From: DAMCAP01 sp964370205
Lineage (GTDB): Bacteria; Bacillota; Clostridia; Oscillospirales; Ruminococcaceae
Direction: 5' to 3'
Length of the DNA: 15,000 nt
Assembly (NCBI GenBank): GCA_964370205.1
Contig: CAYJIK010000047.1
Span: 1 to 15,000 of the forward strand
Shown piece after piece: positions 6,027 to 13,031 of this stretch (its first letter is position 1; the number at the start of each line of letters is the position of its first letter). A program made the position numbers and the translations under genes. The notes under the pieces are model-generated. The model did no database searches and had not been told where the DNA came from. It saw nothing but the letters and a program-made list of their open reading frames with translations.

Positions 6027-8018
6027 CTATACTTTCAGATAGTTATCCATCCAAGCCAGAATTTCTTCCATCCTCTTTATACGTTGCTGTGGGCGGCCTG
6101 AGCGGGACAGCTCATGGTTTTCGCCCTTGAACAGGAACATCTTAGAGGGGACATCATGGAGCTTCAGCGCTGTAAACATGGAGAGTGCCTCCACCATCCA
6201 GCAGCGATAGTCCTCTTCAGCGTGTATGAAAAGCGTCGGGGTCTTTGCCAGATTTGCGTATTTCAGCGGGGAATGGAACCACATCTTATCAATGTCTGTG
6301 TGGGTTGTTGCTTGCATTTGGTCGGCTGCGAATGTTGGGCCTATGTCCGCTGTACCCTCAAACGCTACCCAGTTTGCAATGGAGCGCTGTGCGCAAGCCG
6401 CCGCAAAACGGTGGGTGTGTCCGATGATCCAGTTTGTCATAAATCCGCCGTAGCTACCGCCTGTAACGCCGACACGCTTAATATCAATATCAGGGTACTT
6501 CTTTAGGCACTCGTCGGTGAAGTCCATCAGGTTTTGATAGTCAACAGTGCCGTACTTGCCTCTGATATCGCCAAAATCGTTACCTCTGCCGTCCGAGCCT
6601 CTGGGGTTGGAGTATAGAACAAAGTAGCCTTTGTTTGCCCACATCTGCATTTCGTGATGGTAGCAGTCGGAGAATACTGTTCTCGGGCCGCCGTGGATGT
6701 GAAGTATCGCAGGATAGCTTTCGCCTTCTTTGTAATCGTAAGGCTTTAGCACATAACCGTGAACCTCGTAACCGTCTGTAGCAGTGAAGAATACTTCTTC
6801 AGGTGTCGCCACGTATGTGTCCTCATGGACTTTATCGTTAAAGCAGGTAATTTTCTTTTCGCTACCATCCTTAGACTTGTAAAGCTCTGTCAGCGCAAGC
6901 CCACGCAGACCTACCAACATTGTCATGTTCTCGTTCATGTCAAAGCAGTCAGTAGCGCCTTTTTCGGTCAGGAAGTCGCTGATGTTGCCTTCCTTATCTA
7001 TGCTTCTTATGTAGCTATGCTCCTTATCGGTGGTAAGGAAGTAGAATTTATCACCCAGCACCTTTGTGGTGTTTCCACCGCCGTTACGACAGTCAGAACC
7101 GACGGAGCTACCGCCTACACTGCCGTCATAGTCAGCAATATGGGTGATAGAATAATCAGAAAGGGCTATCTTGTATAGGTTCGGGTACTGTCCACTACCG
7201 TGTTTTGTACCGTCATGCTTTGCGACTATGATGCAGTCGTCCAGCAGACCGTTTGCACCCACGTAGAATGTACCGGGGGCGATAACTTCATCAGTCTTAC
7301 CGCTCTCGATGTCGTAGAGGAACAGCCCCGATTTAGGAACCATAACATTCTCAAACATTGAGCCTGTGTACATGATTTTACCGTTATTAACTTGGAAACC
7401 GCCTACGTTAAACTTAGGAGCAGTCAGCGCTTTGACCTCCCCTGTCGAGCGGGTGTATATGTACAGTCTGGTGCGCTTGCCGTTTACAACTCCTCTGCCG
7501 TTAGACCAGAAGGGTAGTTCGTCAAACACGACATGTCCGGCTTCCTTCATTTCTTTAAGTGCTTTAGCTTTGTCTTCGTCACACATACCTTCAAGGTGTG
7601 CCTTTGTGTTGTCATAGCTTGCTGTTAGCACGTAAGTTTCGTCGTCTATAGACTCTATCTTGCCAACTCTAAGAGGAACAACAAACGCCTCAACAGCTTC
7701 GCCTCCCTTAGGGTTTATCTCGTAGTAAACAGTGAACTCTTCACCCTTTGCCGCCTTATCCTTATACTTATCTCCACGCATAGCAGGGAAAACCACTGTG
7801 TTCGCCTTAGACCAAATAAAGCCTTTAGCATCGCCAAGTGAAGTAAGTCTGCTGACATTCTCACCCTCGGTGTCAGCTAGATAGATGTCACCGTTGTATC
7901 CGTTCTTCTTCAGGTCTGCAGTTTGGACTACAAATGCTGTCATGCTCCCATCCGGTGAAATGGAGGGTGAGGACAAAAAGTTGTAGCCCAAGAAGCTGTC
8001 AATGTTAAGTTGTTTCAT
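6027..8018 (-). CDS. S9 family serine peptidase (acylaminoacyl-peptidase/prolyl oligopeptidase type), first of a pair
   Basis: The protein is 663 aa and lacks a signal peptide. The layout matches its neighbour: a beta-propeller-like N-terminal part (SPDGSMTAFVV near the start, later YTGSMFENV) and a C-terminal hydrolase domain from about 405. The triad residues are Ser in GGSYGGFM (about 522), Asp in AEEDYRCW (about 603) and His in GENHELSRSG (about 635), all intact. The IHGGPR oxyanion segment and YSNPRGSDGRGNDF are present. The catalytic half is strongly similar to the downstream paralogue while the propeller halves differ more, which fits tandem duplication followed by divergence in substrate gating. 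The start ATG has AGAAAGGATGG 7 nt upstream. It is the first gene of the operon, served by the promoter at 8202-8230 through a long leader. Confidence 0.93.
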   Translation of the reverse strand: MKQLNIDSFLGYNFLSSPSISPDGSMTAFVVQTADLKKNGYNGDIYLADTEGENVSRLTSLGDAKGFIWSKANTVVFPAMRGDKYKDKAAKGEEFTVYYEINPKGGEAVEAFVVPLRVGKIESIDDETYVLTASYDNTKAHLEGMCDEDKAKALKEMKEAGHVVFDELPFWSNGRGVVNGKRTRLYIYTRSTGEVKALTAPKFNVGGFQVNNGKIMYTGSMFENVMVPKSGLFLYDIESGKTDEVIAPGTFYVGANGLLDDCIIVAKHDGTKHGSGQYPNLYKIALSDYSITHIADYDGSVGGSSVGSDCRNGGGNTTKVLGDKFYFLTTDKEHSYIRSIDKEGNISDFLTEKGATDCFDMNENMTMLVGLRGLALTELYKSKDGSEKKITCFNDKVHEDTYVATPEEVFFTATDGYEVHGYVLKPYDYKEGESYPAILHIHGGPRTVFSDCYHHEMQMWANKGYFVLYSNPRGSDGRGNDFGDIRGKYGTVDYQNLMDFTDECLKKYPDIDIKRVGVTGGSYGGFMTNWIIGHTHRFAAACAQRSIANWVAFEGTADIGPTFAADQMQATTHTDIDKMWFHSPLKYANLAKTPTLFIHAEEDYRCWMVEALSMFTALKLHDVPSKMFLFKGENHELSRSGRPQQRIKRMEEILAWMDNYLKV

Positions 8019-8195
8019 TATACGACCATCCTTTCTTGATACGCTGCATTGTTTTGGCAGTTTTGTGTGTACAGTCGGCTACCCAACTCACAAAACCGAA
8101 CGACCGAGTTCCTGTTCAAACTTCTCCCTTTCTAGAATAAATATAGCTGAGATGTAATGATTAAGTTGCTACAATATATTTCTTGTAACAATCTA
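8019..8195 (-). promoter_or_regulatory. Long structured 5' leader of the S9 peptidase operon
   Basis: About 175 nt separate the inferred transcription start from the first S9 start codon. On the minus strand it contains a 9-bp hairpin TTGTTACAA/TTGTAGCAA (8166-8190). It also holds a nested hairpin at 8060-8096: an outer 8-bp stem GTTTTGTG/CACAAAAC enclosing AGTTGG-GTAG-CCGACT. No U-run follows the second hairpin, so it does not look like a plain terminator. I do not recognise a known riboswitch or T-box motif. It could be a regulatory leader or only incidental structure. Confidence 0.4.
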
Positions 8196-8201
8196 TTATT
8201 C

Positions 8202-8230
8202 ATTATACTCCTTTAAAATAGATATGTAAA
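8202..8230 (-). promoter_or_regulatory. Sigma-A promoter of the S9 peptidase operon
   Basis: On the minus strand TTTACA (8225-8230) and TATAAT (8202-8207) are separated by exactly 17 bp, the best promoter match in the window. It is oriented toward the tandem S9 genes. From here to 8374 the intergenic DNA is AT-rich and I see no gene in it. Confidence 0.75.
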
Positions 8231-8374
8231 GAAAGTGAGGGTGTAGGAATTAAGCATGCTTTTTTGGCTATAATACACAAAAATATTGCAAATTAAATTT
8301 GTGTCAATTATTCATTATGTAAAATAGACTGTTTTTTTCATCTTCTATCAATAAAATACGTTGTTGTTGACACA

Positions 8375-8388
8375 TAGCCGTTAGGAAC
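8375..8388 (+). repeat. Solo 14-bp match to the end of the inverted-repeat element
   Basis: TAGCCGTTAGGAAC is identical to the outer end of the right arm of the element at 11573-11849 (read as reverse complement) and differs by one base from its left arm. No matching second arm was found nearby. It may be a remnant of another copy, lying directly after the amidase terminator. Confidence 0.45.
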
Positions 8389-8392
8389 ACAT

Positions 8393-8424
8393 AAAAAGGA
8401 GCGAACCTTACAGTTCACTCCTTT
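8393..8424 (-). terminator. Intrinsic terminator of the amidase transcription unit
   Basis: On the minus strand a 12-bp stem AAAGGAGTGAAC/GTTCGCTCCTTT (one G-U pair) with a 6-nt loop runs into TTTTT. It lies 36 bp beyond the amidase stop codon. Confidence 0.9.
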
Positions 8425-8460
8425 ACTTAACATATTAAACTTAAAACATCCACCTAACGT

Positions 8461-11196
8461 TTACTGCAAAGCCTTTATATGCTCGACAATGCCGTCCGCC
8501 ATGCCTACAGCAGTTTTATATATCGAGAGCGGCGTTGTTATATCCTGATATTCAAGGGGATTTGGTAAAAATCCTATCTCGATTAGCAATGCCTGAACAT
8601 AGCTCATTCGTGTGACAGCAAAGTAACCCCATTTGTCCCCTCTACTGTTACGTTCTGTTTCCTCCACCACATTATCAACGACATACCTCGTCAAATCCTC
8701 AGAGATGTCGTAGAAGTAGAACGCCTCAACCCCTGCAGGGCCGTTACCGTCTGATGTTTCTCCAATGGAGTTGTGGTGTAGTGATATGAAAATATCCGCC
8801 ATCACTTCTTCGCAGGCTTTTACTCGATCGGTAAGGCTGTGTGTGGTATCCTCGGTACGCATCATCTCAACAGTTGCGCCCAGTTGCATAAGCCGTTCAC
8901 GTAGGACGAATGCGTTCTGTAGGTTTAGTTCTGACTCAACGGGGCTGCCTGTCCTGAGGATGCCGAGTGCTCCGGGGTCGTTGCCGCCGTGGCCTGCGTC
9001 CAGCATCACCACAACGCCGTCAAGAGGTTTAGACGGGTCAGCTGATATTGTCGGGGTCACCCTAAAGAAGATTTCTGCGTCACCGCTCTCCGCATCGTAG
9101 AACATATCGTAGCCCCAGACTTTATCACGGTCAATCACCGCAAAGTCGAGAGCCATGCCCTTATCACCTAGACTGCGTGCCGTGACAGCGGAAAATAGCT
9201 GTGAGTTAAATGTCAACTCGTCCGGCAATGTGTCTATACCGTAAAGCTCCACTGATATAACACCGTCGCTTTCCACAAACGCAAACGGTACACCAATACC
9301 GCCGGACAGCACATACGTTTCCTCTCGCTCTCCTGTCCGCAGTTCTACTGCACTGACAATAGGAGATATAACGTCCGCTGTATTCTTGATACGCACCACG
9401 CTTTTGTTTACACTCATACCCGATGCGAGTATAAGCCTACTGCCGTTGTCGTCCGCGATTTCTTCTACAGTTCCTGTCTTGTATATACTGCGATAGTCAC
9501 CGTCGCTTGCGGTAGCGCTTGGGTAAATGTTTGCGTTAAACGCTGTTACTTCCGCAGTCACAGAGGCATTGTTCCCTACCAGATAAACGGTTGCTCCCGT
9601 GTAGCTTGAATTTACACCGTTGTGGGTAAGCGCATAGCTTATTGCACCCATATTGCGCACCTCGCCGTCCCCTGCTCCGCTTAACGTCACACTACCGCTA
9701 AACCTTGCAGGGTGTGACGCTGTAACGCTTGCTGTCTGGGTGAGTGGGAATGTCTGACCTCCTATGCGGACAGACACACTAGCACCCGATGGTGCTGTAC
9801 AGCTTACTGTAAAAGCTTCGCCGTTGTTTGTCACCTGCCAATAAGTCGGGGACATGGAATAGAGTGTGCTAATAGGTGAACTGCTCGGAACATAGCGATT
9901 TATCACAAGTGTTTCAGCACTTTCACCCTGCTTAAACGTGAAAAGGTTATCACCGACATTAAGGTCAAGCAGTACACCGAACGTGCCGTTTGTGGAATTT
10001 CTCACCACCGTTTCACCGTTTACAGTAAGAGGCACATCGCTGTCCGACGTCCCCGTAGCGTAAAATGTGCTGTACGTTGTACTAAAACCATTCTTTGGGT
10101 GGGTGACGTCCAGCGCCTGTTGTGGTTCAAACACAATATCGGGCGGCAGGATTTCACCGTAGTTGTTTAAACTGTTCAGCATAGACTGCATACCGAAAAA
10201 GTCAGCTTTCAGCTCATTGTAACCATCAAACACCGACACTTCCAGCCCCATACTTTCAGCAGTGTAAATCTTATACAGTATCTCGTTTGGGTTGTATGTT
10301 ATGCTTTCACTCACAAGAGGTTTTGCAATAGACGAAACATCTATAGCCACGCTCATATTATCCGCCATCGCCTCGCTTGCAAATAGGAGGTTGTCATCAA
10401 ACCCCTCCCCTGCCGTACCTTCTGCAGTATAAAACACATGGTCGACACTGCTAGAAAATCCGGTCAAATCGGCTGTGGAGAAGTCTTCTACATCGCTCAG
10501 CATAACAGCAAGTTGTACGCTGTCAGCAAGTGCTTCTTTGATGGCGTTCAGTAGCTTTATTGCGCTATCGGCATACCTATCGTCGGCGGTGAGTGCACTG
10601 TCGCACATGCCGTCAAGCACTATACCTTTTATGTTATATTTTTCAACCATATCGGCAATGTCACTCACGTTTAGTTCGGTGGTGTTGCTGTCATAGGGCG
10701 AAAGATAGATGTTTCCCCCGACAGTAAGGGATTGCACCTCTCCTGTACTAATAGGGTGGCTGTCCGCTAGTGTGTCACCGCTCTTACCTGCGTAGTAAGG
10801 GTTTATCATCGCCCAGACCTCTATGTCCAAGGTTGACGCCTTGTCTGCAAGCTCTTTCAGAGGGTCAAAGAAGGTGAAAGCCCCCTGCTCGCCTGTCAGG
10901 TATTCACTGAACGGAAACTCTGACGACCTGTAGAGAGCATCGCTCTGTGGACGTACTTCAAACATGATCGTGTTAAAGTCGCCGTACACAGCGTGTTCCA
11001 CTATGCCGCCAATCTCCCCTCTAAGCCCTGCGGAGGACAGTAACGGCGAGGACGGGAAGTCCCTATTCCCCAGACTTCGCACCGTCATCGCTTTAAGTTG
11101 CTCTGTGGTGACATCTTCTGTTGCATAAGCACTTATGTTAAGTATAAGTGCTAAAGCGAACATCATTGCCGTGAATAATGATAGTGCTTTTTTCAT
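8461..11196 (-). CDS. Secreted wall enzyme: glycosidase-like (GHL10) domain fused to N-acetylmuramoyl-L-alanine amidase
   Basis: The protein is 911 aa. A signal peptide (residues 1-25, AYA cleavage site) directs export. Residues about 60-345 resemble the glycosyl hydrolase-like family 10 fold (FNTIMFEVRPQSDALY at 74-89, then WAMINPYY). The segment expected to carry the catalytic DD is VLDGMCD (193-199), so this domain may bind rather than cleave glycan. A central stretch (about 355-720) looks like beta-sandwich domains, for example PLTVNGE and VVRNSTNGTFGV. The C-terminal Amidase_3 domain (729-911) is complete: DAGHGG (H736), ESELN (E756), SLHHNS (H807) and IEIGFLPN (catalytic E873). It would bind zinc and cut the MurNAc-L-Ala bond, outside the membrane. 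The start has GAAAGGA 8 nt upstream. It lies 42 bp after a small Cys-rich gene, probably in the same transcript, and ends at a strong terminator. Confidence 0.9.
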   Translation of the reverse strand: MKKALSLFTAMMFALALILNISAYATEDVTTEQLKAMTVRSLGNRDFPSSPLLSSAGLRGEIGGIVEHAVYGDFNTIMFEVRPQSDALYRSSEFPFSEYLTGEQGAFTFFDPLKELADKASTLDIEVWAMINPYYAGKSGDTLADSHPISTGEVQSLTVGGNIYLSPYDSNTTELNVSDIADMVEKYNIKGIVLDGMCDSALTADDRYADSAIKLLNAIKEALADSVQLAVMLSDVEDFSTADLTGFSSSVDHVFYTAEGTAGEGFDDNLLFASEAMADNMSVAIDVSSIAKPLVSESITYNPNEILYKIYTAESMGLEVSVFDGYNELKADFFGMQSMLNSLNNYGEILPPDIVFEPQQALDVTHPKNGFSTTYSTFYATGTSDSDVPLTVNGETVVRNSTNGTFGVLLDLNVGDNLFTFKQGESAETLVINRYVPSSSPISTLYSMSPTYWQVTNNGEAFTVSCTAPSGASVSVRIGGQTFPLTQTASVTASHPARFSGSVTLSGAGDGEVRNMGAISYALTHNGVNSSYTGATVYLVGNNASVTAEVTAFNANIYPSATASDGDYRSIYKTGTVEEIADDNGSRLILASGMSVNKSVVRIKNTADVISPIVSAVELRTGEREETYVLSGGIGVPFAFVESDGVISVELYGIDTLPDELTFNSQLFSAVTARSLGDKGMALDFAVIDRDKVWGYDMFYDAESGDAEIFFRVTPTISADPSKPLDGVVVMLDAGHGGNDPGALGILRTGSPVESELNLQNAFVLRERLMQLGATVEMMRTEDTTHSLTDRVKACEEVMADIFISLHHNSIGETSDGNGPAGVEAFYFYDISEDLTRYVVDNVVEETERNSRGDKWGYFAVTRMSYVQALLIEIGFLPNPLEYQDITTPLSIYKTAVGMADGIVEHIKALQ

Positions 11197-11238
11197 TTCA
11201 ACAGTCCTTTCAAATCGTGAGTAAGAGTGTAATGCAGC

Positions 11239-11457
11239 TTACAGTTTAAAGTCATCTGCGCTATAGGTGGGTAGTTTGACAGGCGGACGTGGTATACGTT
11301 TAAGTGGATCGTACTTAAAGCGTTTACAGCTATAATCCTCGACTACAATACCTTTATATTTGCAGTAGAGCACTTTTTTGTCCCGTGAAAGCCTTACATA
11401 TTCGCAGTAAGTACATAGCGGAGTACGTTCCCTGTCGTACAGCACTCTGTTCAGCAT
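11239..11457 (-). CDS. Small four-cysteine, putative zinc-binding protein
   Basis: The protein is 72 aa from the ATG at 11455-11457, chosen because GAAAGGA lies 8 nt upstream; the frame extends a further 22 codons upstream without a comparable site. Four cysteines are arranged as CTYC (about residues 15-18), then C in LYCKYKG and C in DYSCKRFKYDPLKR, a CxxC-x(n)-C-x(n)-C pattern compatible with one metal site. The C-terminus is proline-rich and basic (KRIPRPPVKLP). From memory, short proteins ending in CxxFKYDPLKR are common in Clostridia, without known function. The position directly upstream of the amidase gene (42 bp) suggests co-transcription, but nothing ties it functionally to the cell wall. 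There is no signal peptide or membrane segment. Confidence 0.85.
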   Translation of the reverse strand: MLNRVLYDRERTPLCTYCEYVRLSRDKKVLYCKYKGIVVEDYSCKRFKYDPLKRIPRPPVKLPTYSADDFKL

Positions 11458-11495
11458 AGTTATGTTCCTTTCGGTAGTTTGTTGTTTAGCATTTA

Positions 11496-11523
11496 AAAAT
11501 ATGTCCACACTATAATGTGACAA
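11496..11523 (-). promoter_or_regulatory. Candidate promoter of the Cys-rich protein/amidase unit
   Basis: On the minus strand TTGTCA (11518-11523, five of six consensus) and TATTTT (11496-11501) are separated by 16 bp. This would give a leader of about 30 nt carrying the ribosome binding site. An alternative -10 (TATAGT) overlaps the spacer, so the exact promoter is uncertain. Confidence 0.4.
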
Positions 11524-11572
11524 TTATCTTTGAAATTCTATATTACCACAAACTTTGCCGAATTACTACCCT

Positions 11573-11849
11573 TAGCCGTCAGGAACTAACCGGAACACGT
11601 TTTTGATGTAGCCAAAAAGCCCTGTACCTGCGTCAGCCCACCTTGCAATACGGCAAGTATTACAAGGTGTGCTTTCTTGTCACAGAACTTTTTTGCTTTA
11701 TCAAAAATTCTACGAACCTTAAAGCCCGAGTTTTAGTGGCAGGCAAGGCAGACGAACGAGTAATACTTTGTGTATTGCGAGCGAGGATAACGAAGCATGG
11801 CGCTAAAACTCGGGCTTTAAGGCGTGTTCTGATTAGTTCCTAACGGCTA
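11573..11849. repeat. 277-bp inverted-repeat element folding as a three-way junction (MITE-like or structured RNA)
   Basis: The outer arms 11573-11599 and 11823-11849 are 27-bp inverted repeats matching at 24 of 27 positions, beginning TAGCCGT and ending ACGGCTA. Between them lie two long hairpins of similar size. Hairpin A (11600-11707) has base arms 11600-11625/11682-11707 and a 13-bp apex 11639-11651/11657-11669 with loop GGCAA. Hairpin B (11717-11822) has a 20-bp perfect base stem 11717-11736/11803-11822 and a 7-bp apex with loop TTTGT. Hairpin A starts immediately after the left arm and hairpin B ends immediately before the right arm, giving a near-complete Y-shaped fold. No convincing protein is encoded. 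TA at both outer ends fits a TA target duplication of the IS630/mariner type, but this is inference. The stop codon of the YlbJ-like gene lies in the right arm. Confidence 0.75.
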
Positions 11850-12899
11850 GCGACCTGAGCGGTCAAATATTCCTACCACTATCGCTGACATCGCAATTAT
11901 AGCCATACCGCCCACGACATTATCCGCTGTTGCTACAGGATAGTGAGGCAACAAATCGCTCCACGTGGCTGCAGAGCCACTAAAAATGTTCAGATAGAAA
12001 AAAACAAACATCGTACTGAGGGTTGCTATAGCAAGGCGTACATTTAATAGATTTTTAGGATGTATACCGACAGTGTGTACCGCTTGAAGGCATTGAAACA
12101 ATACAGATATACCACCAAATGCTATAAAGAAGGAACATAACAGCAGTCCTGAAATGCCCCCCATCTCGCTCGCCAGCTTTACACCTGTGGTAACTTCCAG
12201 TACTCCACTGATAAGGACTGACAACAACTCAGGTAGTCCCATACTTTTCATAATATTACCGCTAATCTCAGAAATAACCGCAAATAGTACAATGTATCCG
12301 CTTATCGTAACGCAAGCGGAGCAGGCATTGCCTACTGCTGTAATAAAAGAGTCGATAAAGGTGAGCGGAGTACCCACGCTATGCGTTACCGTTTTCCTCT
12401 TAGGGCGTATTATAAAAGCCACAATAAGCGTCGCAAACAGCTGAGAAATCAGAAGCACCCACCCGATTTCACTGCTTCCCCACATCATACCGCCGACCGC
12501 AGTCACCACAAATGCAGGCCCCGGGTTTATGCACAGCAAAAATAAATTTTCGGCGTAGTTTCTCTCAAGTGCGCCCACCTCGGTCATTGTGGATATTGTC
12601 TTTGCACCGGCAGGGTATCCACCGACGAAGCTTAGCAGAAATGTCACAGCGCCGCTCGGTGGCATACGAAATACTCTACCGAAAATCAGAGCCAGCGGTA
12701 TTGACATAACCCTCCCTATCCCCGACAGTGACACAAAACCCGATAGCACCATAAACGGAAAAAGCGATGGGATAACTGTCCCTGCTGACAGCTTAAGCCC
12801 GTTTATCGCTCCCTCGGTAGCGTCACGCCAAAACACCAGCAGTAGCACGGCAACCGCCACTGTAAACACCGCAACGAAAACATCCGCATGTTTCTTCAT
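11847..12899 (-). CDS. YlbJ/SpoVV-like integral membrane protein (nucleoside-recognition/Gate fold)
   Basis: The protein is 350 aa; the start ATG has AGGAGGG 4 nt upstream, the strongest ribosome binding site in the window. It is a polytopic membrane protein with about eight to ten hydrophobic segments. The family signature is clear: TVIPSLFPFMVLSGF (41-55), GGYPAGAK (93-100) and INPGPAF (124-130), as in sporulation membrane protein YlbJ, whose B. subtilis form (SpoVV) helps move dipicolinic acid into the forespore. Here 350 aa is somewhat short compared with the roughly 400 aa of B. subtilis YlbJ. The substrate could differ, since several Gate-domain paralogues occur in Clostridia. The gene is divergent from the CapA-VanY gene. 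Its TAG stop lies at the outer edge of the inverted-repeat element, so its original C-terminus may have been altered by insertion. Confidence 0.8.
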   Translation of the reverse strand: MKKHADVFVAVFTVAVAVLLLVFWRDATEGAINGLKLSAGTVIPSLFPFMVLSGFVSLSGIGRVMSIPLALIFGRVFRMPPSGAVTFLLSFVGGYPAGAKTISTMTEVGALERNYAENLFLLCINPGPAFVVTAVGGMMWGSSEIGWVLLISQLFATLIVAFIIRPKRKTVTHSVGTPLTFIDSFITAVGNACSACVTISGYIVLFAVISEISGNIMKSMGLPELLSVLISGVLEVTTGVKLASEMGGISGLLLCSFFIAFGGISVLFQCLQAVHTVGIHPKNLLNVRLAIATLSTMFVFFYLNIFSGSAATWSDLLPHYPVATADNVVGGMAIIAMSAIVVGIFDRSGR

Positions 12900-12936
12900 A
12901 AACCCTCCTATTTACAATCCCCTGTATTTGTGGTAG

Positions 12937-12962
12937 TATGTCTTTACTTCGTGACAGACATA
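12937..12962. promoter_or_regulatory. Inverted repeat in the divergent intergenic region, possible operator
   Basis: TATGTCT and AGACATA are perfect 7-bp arms with a 12-bp spacer, placed between the divergent YlbJ-like and CapA-VanY genes. It could be a regulator site serving both or an RNA hairpin. No regulator gene is adjacent. Confidence 0.3.
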
Positions 12963-13031
12963 AATAATAAAGGTGGTGCATGTTCAGCACCTGTTCGCTT
13001 TTGATAAGTGATATAGGTCTGAAATTATTAC

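Noticed and set aside
6114..7178. Several plus-strand frames of 60-139 aa opposite the upstream S9 gene
   Set aside because: All lie antisense to the catalytic or propeller part of the peptidase and lack start signals.
8269..8274. Plus-strand TATAAT in the intergenic region
   Set aside because: It has no -35 match and no plus-strand gene or RNA downstream; it is probably chance in AT-rich DNA.
11643..11843. 66-aa plus-strand frame inside the inverted-repeat element
   Set aside because: It spans the loop and arms of the paired structure, so its openness is explained by the element; no ribosome binding site is present.
11550..11870. Target-site duplication longer than TA around the inverted-repeat element
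   Set aside because: The flanking bases on the two sides do not match beyond the TA that is part of the arms.
12900..12960. Sporulation sigma-E promoter for the YlbJ-like gene
   Set aside because: CATACTAC resembles a sigma-E -10, but no matching -35 is found at the proper spacing, so I do not call it.
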